Made by a program: the position numbers and the translations under genes. A DNA stretch of 47,624 nucleotides from Anaerolineae bacterium (GTDB taxonomy: Bacteria; Chloroflexota; Anaerolineae; Promineifilales; Promineifilaceae), in contig JAUIAP010000046.1 in assembly GCA_030425205.1 (NCBI GenBank), positions 1 through 47,624 of the forward strand, read 5' to 3'. Positions 10,101-22,100 of this stretch are shown in pieces. Within the stretch, counting starts at the first letter, position 1. Each line of letters starts with the position of its first letter. The notes beneath the pieces are model-generated. The model saw only the letters and a list, made by a program, of their open reading frames with translations, had not been told where the DNA came from and did not search any database.

Positions 10101-13100
10101 GTGGTGGTAATTGCCGTCGTTGGCAATCGGCGCGGTCAAATCTGAATTGTCGAACCCACAGCGCACCGTCGTCGCACTCGCAAACGCCAGCGTCAAATTG
10201 TTGGCGTGCGTCAAAATCGGGTGGGTTGCGCTTAACTCGCGGCTTGCCCACGCCATCACGCTAAACGACTGTCCGTTCAGTTTCACATCGCTCACCGTCA
10301 CGACATCATCCGCGCCGTCAAAGCGCATCGCCGTGCCGCGCATTCCGTCCACGTTGGGTGTGGGGCAGTTCGTACATGCCGCCGCGCCCGTGCCGATGTT
10401 GCGGATTTTGAGTTGTCCATCCCGTGCTGGCGTATCGTCCAGCGGCAGATGCACCACTTGGCTGATCGGTGGCGTGCTGTTGACGGAGGGCGAGCCGCCG
10501 CTAGTCGCTGGCACAATCGCCAATTCGAGCTTGTCGAAGTCGGATGCGGTCGTTTGCGACAATTTGCCCAACTGCCCAACATCCATCACCGTCGAGTAGA
10601 AGCCGATCTCATCGACCCACCCCTTGTACGGATCGCTCGACTGTCCGCGACTGATCCACGCCAAATCGTTGACCACATCGGTCAAGCCAAACGCCAAGTT
10701 GCCCTGTGTGGCAACCGCCGCGCCATCGACGTAGAGCGTCGCCGTGCTGCTGTTGCTCGCATCGTCACGGGCAAACGTCAGGGCGATGTGCGTCCATTTG
10801 TCAAACGGGATCGCCTGAGTGCCGCGCACTTCGATGATCGCGCCGCCGTTTTGCAACAGGATACCCGGCGTGTCGTTGCCGTGTGTGGAGACCTCAACCG
10901 CGATCCAGTGTGAGTTCGTTTTTGCCAAATCGAGCAGACGCTGCCGCGCACCGCCACCCGCCTCGCGCTTGATCCACGCGGAGAATGTCAGATTTTGCGC
11001 TGGCTGCACACCGCCGACGATTTGGATGCGGTCGTTGCCGCCGTTGAACTGTGCCGCGTTGCCGCGATACCCCGCGCCAATCGGCGGACATTCGCTGCTG
11101 TCACACCCAAACTGCGCCGCCGCCATCGTAACGGCGTTGAGCGCAAGCGCACCGTTGCCGACGACCTGAATGCGAATGTAACGCGCCGCCAGCGTCGCCG
11201 TTGCGCTGCCGTTGGGCTGCGAGAAGTCGGCGCGAGTCAGCGTCTTGTCGCCTGAAAGATCGAATAGCGACGTGCGCCATACTGCTTTGTCTTTTTCGAG
11301 TTGGGCAGGATCGCTGCTGCTGAACGGCACGGTCGAGGCGAAGACGCGCACGCCGTTGGTCGGATCGGCCGCGTTAATCGCCAACTGCTCCAACGGTTGA
11401 ATGTCGCCCAAATCGACCTGCCACCATGCGTTTTGTTCCACATTGGTGCGCGATGCGGTGCCGCCGTCGCCGTCCACTGCCCGTTGCGCGGTCTCTGACC
11501 CCGCCGTGCTGCTTTGTGAGGCGGAACGCCCTTGCAGTCGGTCGCTGCGGTCGAAGTCGATCACCAACCCGCTGCCAGCCGCGACAGGCAGTGCGTCAAT
11601 TGTCCCTTGCAAACGCGCCGTTTCGGAGATGATCGCCGCGCCGTTGGGGGCGAGTGCCGCCGCGTCAAGCGTGACGTTAGGGGCGGCCATGTCGAGTGCC
11701 AGCTTGCGCGTCAACGATGATTCGTTGCCCGCTCCGTCCGTCGCCACCACAATCACGTTGATGTTGGATGGAATGTTGTTGTTGTCGAATCCATAGTCGA
11801 TTGACCAGCTTGATCCGCTCAACGTCGCGTCGTGCTTGCCGTCGCCGAGCGCGGTGCCACTCTCATCCCGCACGACGACCTGCACACGGATCACGCCGCT
11901 GCCGCTGTTGCCATCGGCTAATGCGGGGTCACTCACCGTGCCATTGAGTTTGAGCAAGCGGCGCGTGCGGTTGGTCGCGTCTGTGTTCAAATCGACCAGC
12001 GCACCGTCGGCAAAGTTGGGCATGTCGAGCGTTGGGGGTGTGCCGTCGGCGTAGAGGTAGCGACTGCCGCCCGAAGTTTGTCGGCCGACCAAATCAGTCG
12101 CCCGTGTTTCGAGATAGTAGCGACCTTCGGCCGTCGGCTCAAACAGCGGACACCATGCCGCCCGTCCCGTCGCATCCTGACAAGCGGTTGCCGTGCGCCA
12201 CGCACTCGCCGTGCCACCCGGTGGCGTGACCCGCGTTTCAACCATCGTCACCGTCGTGTCCGCGCTATTGACGTTGAGCGCGAGACGCATCGGCGCGTTT
12301 TTGACATGTTGCGCGTCGCCAACCCACTGCGGCGAGAAGGATCCCCCCGCAATTGTCAACGAATAGGGGAACGCTTCACTAACGAGCGACTGCTCCGCCA
12401 AGTACAGTTCGCGCACTTCGGTCGGGGTTGGCGCCCATTCTGGGTTAAACCATGAGGCAATTTCATCGAGTTCACCCTTAAAGAACTTGCCCGATGTGCT
12501 GCCGCCAATGATGCGCTCGTCAATAGATTCAGAAACCCGATCAGTGTTGCTTGGCACGGGGAGTCCATTGCGATAGATCACGTTGCCAATACATGCCCAG
12601 TGGTTCCAATTGAGGTCGGTATATTTGTCAATCGTCACACCCGCATCACATTGGAAGCGATTGTCAGCGGTGAACCCAACCGCATCTCCACCACCATTCA
12701 TGATCCATTGCTCACGGTCAATGTCGCCACGCTTGACCCAGAGCATAAACTGATTGAGATCGAAATCGACATCCTCGATCTTGATCGCGTCATTGACCCC
12801 ATCAAATATGACACTGCCAGAGACACGCCCCTTTTTTGACGCATAGGTTGGACACGCATCGTTCGCCGCGTCACACGTCGCCTTGCCATCCCCTTCCAGC
12901 TTGAAGCTGCCCGGCGTTGCTATCGGCTCATCAAAGTGCAGATAGGTCATTGGCGCATATCGCCGCGAATTTCTTGCGCGTTGGTCATCACTGCTATTGG
13001 CATAGATGCGTACATCGTCGAGCCGCCCATACATATTGCCGCCGATTTGCAGGGATGAGGCTGATTCCATTACGACCCGCGACCTCATGCGTGTACCGCC

Positions 13101-16100
13101 GTCAACGAAAATTGATTGCAACGTGAGCGCAACTTGGAAATCTTTGACCTCATGATCGAGACGTAAATCATACAGTTCGACGACGTTTGGCACACCGCCA
13201 TACCGTTTCTTGTAAACGCTATCATCTGCCATCAGTGATTCGATGGAGCGGTTGCTCATGTCACTGTTGCCAAAGAAGAAGATTGGGTTGCGTGTTCGAT
13301 CCCCCCAGTCCCCATCTTGACGATTGATCATGACGATACGGCGCACGTCTCCAGATGGCGTGTCGATCTGCCACCAAGGATTTTGGTCTTTGTGGGTATG
13401 GTTGTATGTATCTGCACGGCCATCTACCACTTGTTTTGCGGGGCCTTCGCGTGTACTGCTTTGTTTGAGTCGCCAGCTCGATGGGTTCAAGGCGATGTTG
13501 TCGCCGTCTTCGTCATAAATCTCAACCTCCGCTATATTCATATATTCAGGATCGCCACGGTCGATTTGAATTTTGAAGTAGTCATAATTGGGCAAATCTT
13601 TTATCGCGGTGTCTTGATGTCTGCCTGAATGGTAGTAGCTGTAGACACCGGGAATGTGCTTGATCTCATCAGGGGAGAGATCACGGGGTAGCGGCTCATC
13701 CGAGACAAAAATCCAGTAGTTGGCAAGGCGATCTGTCCAGCCGTCCGTGCGATTCCAGAGGCGCACGCGCTGGAATGATTGGGACGATCCCAGATCGACT
13801 TCCCACCAAGGGTTGTTCTCTCCGCCAGCCGTGTGTGAGACAGAGTTGTCGTAATACCAACCGTTGGTGTTGCCATCGACGGCGCGGCTCGCGTCGCCGC
13901 CATGACCCGTGCTAGATTGGATTGCCTGTTTGCCTTTGGCGTAGTTGGTCGCATAGGTGGAGTCGCTGCTCAGCACCTCAACCTCGGCAAGGTTCAACGG
14001 CTGGTTGCCTGTCAGCTGAACGCGCACATAACGTCCGTTGATGTAGCGACTTGTATGCGCGACACGATCATTGGCTGGCTCAACCGTTTGGACAATATGC
14101 CGCCATTTGCCATCAAGGTGGTTGATGCCGCTCGTACATTCCGCATCAATCCCAAACCCAGAAGCACTGCTGACGCAAATATCACCCGTCCCCGACTTAA
14201 CGCTGATGGTTGAACCGCCGCGTGTCATGACGCTGCCGTGTCCATTGCTGGGATCATTTTGCATCCAGAAGGCGATTGCGCCCTCACTGTTGCTGGCGTT
14301 GGTTTGCCAGTTGATCGTTCCCGTGTTGCCACTGCTGAGATCGACGGCTCGGCCGAAACGACCCGGCGCACCTGTCACGGGGCAGTTGCTACACGTCGCC
14401 ACATCACGGCGCACCGTTCCCGCGCTCAAGTCACTGGCGGAGGTCGCGTCGCGGAAAGAGGTGGAGGCGGGTGGTTCATCGAGTTGCAGATAGCCGCTCG
14501 TCTGGCCGGCGCGGAACAGTGCGCTGACATCGGCCGATCCCAACGGCCGCAAATAAAAGCCCATCTCATCCAGCTTGCCCCTGAACGGCGTACTTGCGCC
14601 GTAGCTGTACCACTTGATTGTCAGATCCGTTTCATTGGCACTGCCGCGCCGCTCCCCGCCGGGTCTGTGGTTCGAGTCAACGCCGATCCAGCCAATCACC
14701 TCATCGTCGTCGCTGGGGTCGTCTTCCATCACGCGGAATTCGGCCGAATTCAGGTACTCTGGCTCAGTCCCAGGATCATAGTAGTTACCTTCATCGAGGT
14801 CTTCCTTCAAATGATGCCAATGGCTCTGCCCGTTGGTGAACCGTCCGTTTGCTCTGGGGCGAAACTCCAAGCGCACTTCCGCATTACCTGCGCCATCTCC
14901 TTCATCGTGGATGAAGATGTTGTGGAATTCGATGTCGATGTAGTTGGAATTTCGGCCGATGTCAAATTGCGTCGGCGCAGAGGGAGCTTTGCCCACAAGG
15001 ACGTTCGCCGACGTTTTCTCTTGCCCATCCACATAGATGCGCGTCGTCGGGTTTGCGTCTTTGTCAAACGTCAGGACAACGTGGTTCCAATTATTCTCAC
15101 TGAGGATGTCGCCCGTCGTGTACCAGTTATTGCGATGATATTCACCGATGCCAAAGCTCAACTTGCGCCCCTCGCGGTCAATCCCGAAGAGGTCGGCTTC
15201 GTTCCCCGGCCAGCGGTCAGACGTGCCGAGAATGCCCTCTCGCCCGTCTCCTTTCTCTGGATAAATCCAAAATGCCACAGAGAAGCGACCGCCCGTGAAG
15301 TCCACTTCGTCACCTGTGCGGAAAAATTCGGTGCCGCCAAACGTTCCCGCGTTGCCTTTTACACCCGTCTCGCGGTTGGGGCATTCGCTACTGCCGCTAA
15401 TGACGTTGATGCACACCCCGTTGTTTGCGCCGGCCGAATCTTTCGCTGCCACATCGCTGTCGCCTTCATTAAAGTCGTAGTACAGCACGGGGATGTTCGC
15501 CAGTTCGCTGACCTCTTGGGTCGTCAGGTTGCGCTCAAAAACGCGCACTTCGTCGATGCTCCCTTCGTGTCCGCCCGAATCGTTAAAGTACCGACCCACG
15601 TAGAGGCGGCCATTGCCGCCATACGCTCTTGTGGGTGTGTCTTGTTTTTGCAAAAGACCGTCGATATAGACCGACCGCCTACCCGTATCATGGTCATAGG
15701 CGCAGGCATAATGATGCCAACCGTTGTCGCTGAAACTAGGTGTCACGATGACATCGCCGAAAAAGTCACATCTAAGCTCGTTGCCAACGATCCCGACAAG
15801 CAGACCACCATAGACCGTCTCACCACCGTGGGTAACCATCCAGTCGCTGTCCCCCGTCGTGTCGCGTTGCGCCCAGAATGCGACGGTGAACGATTTGTTA
15901 GCGAGGTCGATATTGTCGGCGACGATGGCGTTGCTGCCGTCAAATTCGGCCGAATTGCCACTCACTCCCACCTGCCCCGTCGTCGGACAACCACCACTGC
16001 AATACCCATTCCGTGCAGGCTGTAAGCCGCTAAAGTCGTGGAACGTGCTGGAGCCACTGCCCTCGTTGAGCGGCAACCACAATGCGCTGTACCCCGACCG

Positions 16101-19100
16101 CGACCGCCAATCCTCAATGCGGGCTGACGTGTCGAGGTTGATCGTGCCTGCGCCGCTGCCAGATATGGAGAAATCGGCCGAAATATCCTTGCGCTCGGCT
16201 GGATTGAGCAGGAAGTTTTGCGCCGTGCCGCCGCTCGCATTGAACTGCGGCGAATCGACCAACACCAACCCGTGTGCATAACGACCCAACAAATTGTTCG
16301 AGACGCTCGCCTCATAGCGTAGATTTTGCCCTGACTCAACGATCAAATCATTCGGGTTGTAGCGTGCGCTGCGGATTTTCTCGCGTGCGCTGCTGTCCAA
16401 AACGCGGCGTGCAATGACGACTTCATCCACTTCCCCATCAAACGTTCCCGAACCTGAATAGTTCGCACCAATGTAGAGTGTTCCACTACCTTTGTAATGG
16501 TCGGGAGAGGTATCTTTTGCGACTTCGGCACCATCAATATAAATAATGCGCTCTTTGTTGCTGCTATTGTAGGTGCAGACGTAGTGATGCCACGCATTGT
16601 CTGCTGGGGCAGCCACTCGCAAATCGTTGAAATAGAAGTTGCAGCCGAACTGACCCCCTTGGAAGCCGAGGTGCAGCCTATGATTCATGTCGCCCGATCC
16701 CTGTCCAAGCACCCAGCGTGTGCTGTTGAGATCATTGCGCTTTGCCCAAAATGCAATCGTGAACGACTGATCAACCAAATCGATCCCTTTGACGCTCAAC
16801 ACGTCGTTGCCGTCAAACGTCAAGCCGTTGCCAAAGCGTCCGCGCTCTGGGTTGATGGTTGGACAAGCGTCACCCGTACAGCTTGCGCCGTGATCGTTGC
16901 GCGACGTGTCGCTAAACGCCGTCGCGCCGCTGCTTTCCTCAAAGCGGAGTAGCAGGTCGGGCGCGTCTTTCTCAAAGACGCGCATCTCGTAGTCGAGAAT
17001 CGTGCCGCTGTTGATGGCGTTGGGGCTAAAGCCAAAGATGCGCTCCTGCACGTCGGTGAAGCCGTCTTGATCTGCGTCCGCTTGCAACGGATCGGAGTAG
17101 ACCCACGCCCGTTGCTCGACGCTATTTTCGATGGCGTAGACGATCTCCCAGCCGTCCAGTTCGTCTTTGTCGCTCAGGCCGTCGCCGTCCGAATCGGCCG
17201 CATTTGCCCGCGTCCCAATCCGTGCCTCAAACGCATCGTTCAGGCCATCGCCGTCGGTGTCTGCCTTTTTCGGATCACTGACGCTGCCGACTTCATAAAA
17301 ATCGCTCAACCCGTCGCCGTCGGTGTCCCATGTGCTGTCATCGGGATCGGCCGCAAAGAGCAGCCCGTCGTTATCCCCATCTTGCAAAACGGGGAATGTC
17401 GTGTCGCCCGACTGCCCCCACGACTGCGCCATGCCGGCCGACCCTTTCGGGCTGACCGCCGCAAAACCGCTCAACGTCGTCGGCAACACGTCAAACTGCA
17501 ATGCGCCCGCAAGCGACATCGAGTTGGTTTGGTCTTCGGAGCGAATCCAGCAAACGGGAACAATCGGTAAGCCGATAGGAGGGGTCGGCACGCCGATACA
17601 CTCTTGGTTGGGTGCGGCGTATCCTTCGACGAGGTAGGCTTGAATCGGCCGATTTACCCCCGTCTCCCCCAGCCCAAAGGTGCGGCTCAAGTTGCGAATT
17701 TGCAAGCTAAACTGCTTGCGATTGCTCTTGGCTTGCCCCGCCTCTTGCCACGTAATCGACGTGCGCTGCCCGTTCATCTCAACCACGCTGTCACCATCCA
17801 ACGCGAGATCGCCATGGACGTTCGTGTGCTTATCGGGTTCAAGCAGATATTTGAACTGCCCCTGCTGTGCGCTGTCATCGCTAAATTGCCAAAAGTACGG
17901 GAGCGAGAGCGGATTGAACGGCAGCGGAATGATGTCGTTGCGCTTGGCGTACTCCCACTCCGTCTCGCACTTGCCGTCAAATTGCGCGTAACAATCATCC
18001 GTGTCATCGGTGAACATCAACGCCGCGACAATCGTGTTGTCGAAGTCGAGATCGACGCGCAGTTGGGCGTTTTGTACAAACCCCTCAGACGGGTTGATCA
18101 GCGGCGTTTCGATGTTGAAGTTGTTGAGGCGGTTGGGGGAACTGATGTTGCCGATCAGCGGGCGCGACCCGTAAACCGCCAGCCGTACCAGTTCGCCGAC
18201 CAGCCCCGAAATCCCCTTGCAGAACCGCTTGCCGCCCTGACTGTGTTCCGACCACTTTTTGCCCTCCGCCGTTTTGCCATCGGCCGCATCGACAATCGCG
18301 CATATTCCCGCAATCACCCCGTCGATTGCCGCCAACACCGCCGCCGCAATCGTGCCAACCGGCACAATCGCCGCCAGCACAAACAGCCAGCTTGAGACGA
18401 TCACGGCCGAGATCGTCTCCGCCAACGCCTTGTTGAAGCGCAAGCTGGCAAACTCTGTGCCGCTCACGATCATCGCCGCCACAAATTGAGCAAACGCGAC
18501 GGTCGCATCAATAATCAACCCAACGACCGCAACCGCCTTCGATGCCTTTGTCACCAAATCCGCCCCACGCGAAAAGTCCCGAATCGTCGTGACGGCACTG
18601 CTCACCGCGTCGAGGGCTTCAAATGTCTTGACCGCCGCGCCAACACCATCGGCCGCCGCGCCACCTGATCGCGCATAGATGGCGTTGGCAAGCCCAACCG
18701 CCGCCTTTGCCGCCGCGTAGTACTGTCCCGCAGCGCGTATATTTTCCTTGCCGATTTTGCGCTCTACCCCCGTCAGCTTGTTGTTGATGCCGTTTGCGAC
18801 GGAACGCAAATTAACCTCAACCGTTGGGAAGCGAATGCGGCGCGATGGCTTATTACTAACCGCGTCCAGAACGTCGGAGAATCCACCGGTGTTGTTGACA
18901 TATCGGGTTGCAACATCGCCCGCGATCTTCTTGATCGAATCCCCTTCTGCTTTGACGCGATCTTTGATGTCGCGCTCTAAATTTTCGTCAGGCGTGAATC
19001 CCGCTTGCCACTTCACATCTTTGGAGCCGAGTTTGTGCATTGTCGTCACACCGCTTCTCATGCTGATGTAGTACATCTTGCTGGCGGCGACGATCCCCTG

Positions 19101-22100
19101 ATTGATTTCGCGCTGTTCGGTGCTGCCGATGCCCGTCGGGAATTTATCGCGCAAGCGCACGTCCAACTGATCGACGTACTCATCGAGCGGGAATGCTTCC
19201 CATGTGCCGTTGGCTTGGCGATAGGGCGACCAGTTCAACGCGCCGATGGTTGCCAGCGGGACAGATTGCAGATTGGCGGAGGCGGTTCCGTTGGCGTGGG
19301 TAATTTCGGCCGAATCCAGATTCACCCCGCGCATCTTAAACGTGTTGGCAAAGAGCAATGTCGGCGTATCCCCCGCCGCAAAGTTCTGCAACACGGATGG
19401 CACGCCCTCGCTCATCAGCTTGCCGACGTGATCTTCGGTCGCGTAATCAAATTTGAAAACGCGATAGGTGTTTTGCGAAATCCCCCAGCGTTCAAGCTCT
19501 GTCGCGGCTGCATTGCTCTGGCTGTCAAAGCGGCGCACGATCTCATCGCGGGTCATGTCGGGGCGACCCTGCCCATACGTCTGCTCCAACCCACTCGCCA
19601 ACGCCCACAGCTTGGAATCTTCGCGTTTGTTGGTGTCGGTTGTCGGGTCTTCGACGGCGACGGCGACCTGCAAGCCGTGATCTTCGCGCACCGCCAGCCC
19701 CGTCAACGTCCACTCGTCGTAGTAGGTGTGGGCGACCGTCAAGCCGCCGTCTGCATCCAAAATTTGTACAAACCACGCCAGCCGCACCTCATGATTGCCA
19801 CCCCATGCGCCGTCTGCTTGTGGGAAGTACGGCATCCGTCCCGCGAACGCCTGTTTGCCGCCGCCGCTCACATCGTTGACCACGTTAAGCGGCACATAGG
19901 CGGTCATGCGCGTTTGTGCCACGCCCTGATCGCGCACGCCGATTCCCCACGGCTTGAGCGCGTCCAAATCGACCATCTTGCCCGGCTGTGCGCCGTTGGG
20001 AAGGTCGTACATCGTCGCGCATGCGTTGGCGGTCGCGCTGTGCAGCATGATGACGTGTCCCGCGTTGGCGAGGTCGGTCAGGTTGACGTTGTTGAGTGTG
20101 CCAGTGAATCCGTTGCCAACGCCAGTAAGCTGCTGCGCTGGGGTGAACCTTGTGCTGTGCAGATTGTCGCTACAGGAGCCATCGGCCGTAATCGAGAGCG
20201 TGTAGGTGGTGTTGGCGGGGATATTTTCGGCCGAAACCGTCACATTCCCCCCACTCTGCGCCAGCTTGACCGTCCCCGTGATCCCATTTTCTGCCAGCGC
20301 GTACTCCACTTTGGCGGGAACCATCGGCAACGCTTCCGCATCCAGCTCAACCTCCAACATCGGCAACAGGCGCGTATCCCCATTGCCGCTATTGGTCAAT
20401 GCGGTCTGCTGGGCGGCGGGCAAAAAGTCGGCAAACGTCTTGTCGTGGTTGGCCTGAATGTTGCCCTTGCTGTCATTGTTCGGCCAGTCGAAGACGTTGA
20501 GATAGTAGGCGAGGTGGTTCGCGTCGGTCGGCCGCAATTGGAAATCGACCAGCAACGGCGTGTTGGCCTCATGACCGCTGACCGCCAGCTTAAACGGCGT
20601 GCCGCGTGTAAACGGCACGGTCGTCGTGATGCCCGTTGTGCGTGCGTCTAAAAAGGTGGTTGGCGACAAATCGCTGCGGTCGAATACGCCATCGCCATCG
20701 TTGTCCTCGTCAAATAGATCGGGAATGCCATCGTGATCGCTATCGCGGCAGTCGGTCGAGCCGCCATTGATACGTTCGGGACATTCCGCGCTGTCCACGA
20801 TGCCATCCCCGTTGCTGTCTGCGCTGGTCGGGTCGCTATACCACGGCCGACCGCCCACGTTCGACGGCTTGACCTCATCCCCATCTTCAATCAAATCCCC
20901 GTCTGTATCCTTGTTGAGGGGATCCGTTCCCAAGCGTATTTCCGCGCCATCGCTCAGGCCATCGCCGTCGTTATCGCGGTTGCCATCGCTTGTGCCGAGA
21001 ATGCACTCCTGCTTTTCGCTCAGGCCGTCGCCGTCCCCATCGTTCGTGCTTTTGCTGTCACACGGGCTGTTGCCCGCATTCGTCCGAGAGCTTTCCCGCA
21101 CGGGGCCAATCGACGCAATTTCTGCAAAATTTGTCTCTTCCTCCTCAAGCGGGTCTTCGTTTGGTTCAAAGCGATCTTCGGGAATCTCAATTTGTGTGGG
21201 TGTCTCATCTTGCACGAATGGGATTTCTGCCTCAATCCCTTGGCTCACGTTGAAAAAGTCGATCTGCTCCCGCAATGCGCTCGCCTCAATCAGCGATGCA
21301 AACGGCGCAAACACCATCGACAAAACGATCAGCGCGGCGTACAGCCGATACGCCCAGCGCACCTGTTGCGCCTTGTAAAGCATGTAAAATGTGCCGCCGA
21401 CAAAGAGCGAGAAGAAGAGCAACCACGCGAGCGAAAATTGAGCGGAGGATTGCAGTTGTTCCGTCGTTTGGGGCAATCCCAACGCCCCACCCGCTGCCAC
21501 GATTTTCTCTGTCCAATCGGCCGCCAGCCGCGTATCCGCATATTGCGAAAAGTCGGTCGTCACTTCTAGCCGCACGCGCTCCCCATTTTCCAGCGCGGGA
21601 AATTCGGTGTCGAGCTTCAAGCGTTGCGGCAACCCCGCCGCGTTGACCCACACCTCACCATCCCCGACCATCTCCGCATACACCTCGGTCAACCCAAGCC
21701 GCAAGCCAGACGGCAGCGTTCCCTGTTCGCGCAGCATCGTCTCCATCTGCAAGCGCACATAGTTGGCAAACGCCACGCCATCGAGATCAAAGGCGTACCC
21801 TTGCAGCGTGATCGGCTGCCCCGCAATCAGTTCGCGGCTATCTGTGCCGAGCGGCGCGACCTCATCCGCCCCCGCCAGCCACGAAAGCGCATCGTTGTCG
21901 GGCGCAAACATGGGGGCGGTATTGTCGAGCGTTTCCCACGTCGTCGCGCCCAATGCACGACCCTCGGCGACTGCGCCATTGACGCGGATTTCCACGCCAT
22001 CACGCGGCTGCAACGGGCTGCCCTGTTGCCAAATTTTGAGGTGCATGAAGTTTGCGGAAGGATCGGCCGAACCCTCCGCATACAAAACTTCCTGCACGGC

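Noticed and set aside
14238..16025. A 595-codon plus-strand open frame inside the giant surface-protein gene, and similar long frames at 19005-20651 and 22793-24619
   Set aside because: They lie antisense to strongly supported domains, have biased low-complexity composition, and show no recognisable motif or ribosome binding site. GC-rich codon use opens such shadow frames.
18290..18530. Pore-forming or holin-like domain in the hydrophobic stretch of the giant protein (residues 1267-1347)
   Set aside because: Alanine/valine-rich helices are visible, but no family signature supports a pore, and they could be a coiled or buried helical bundle.
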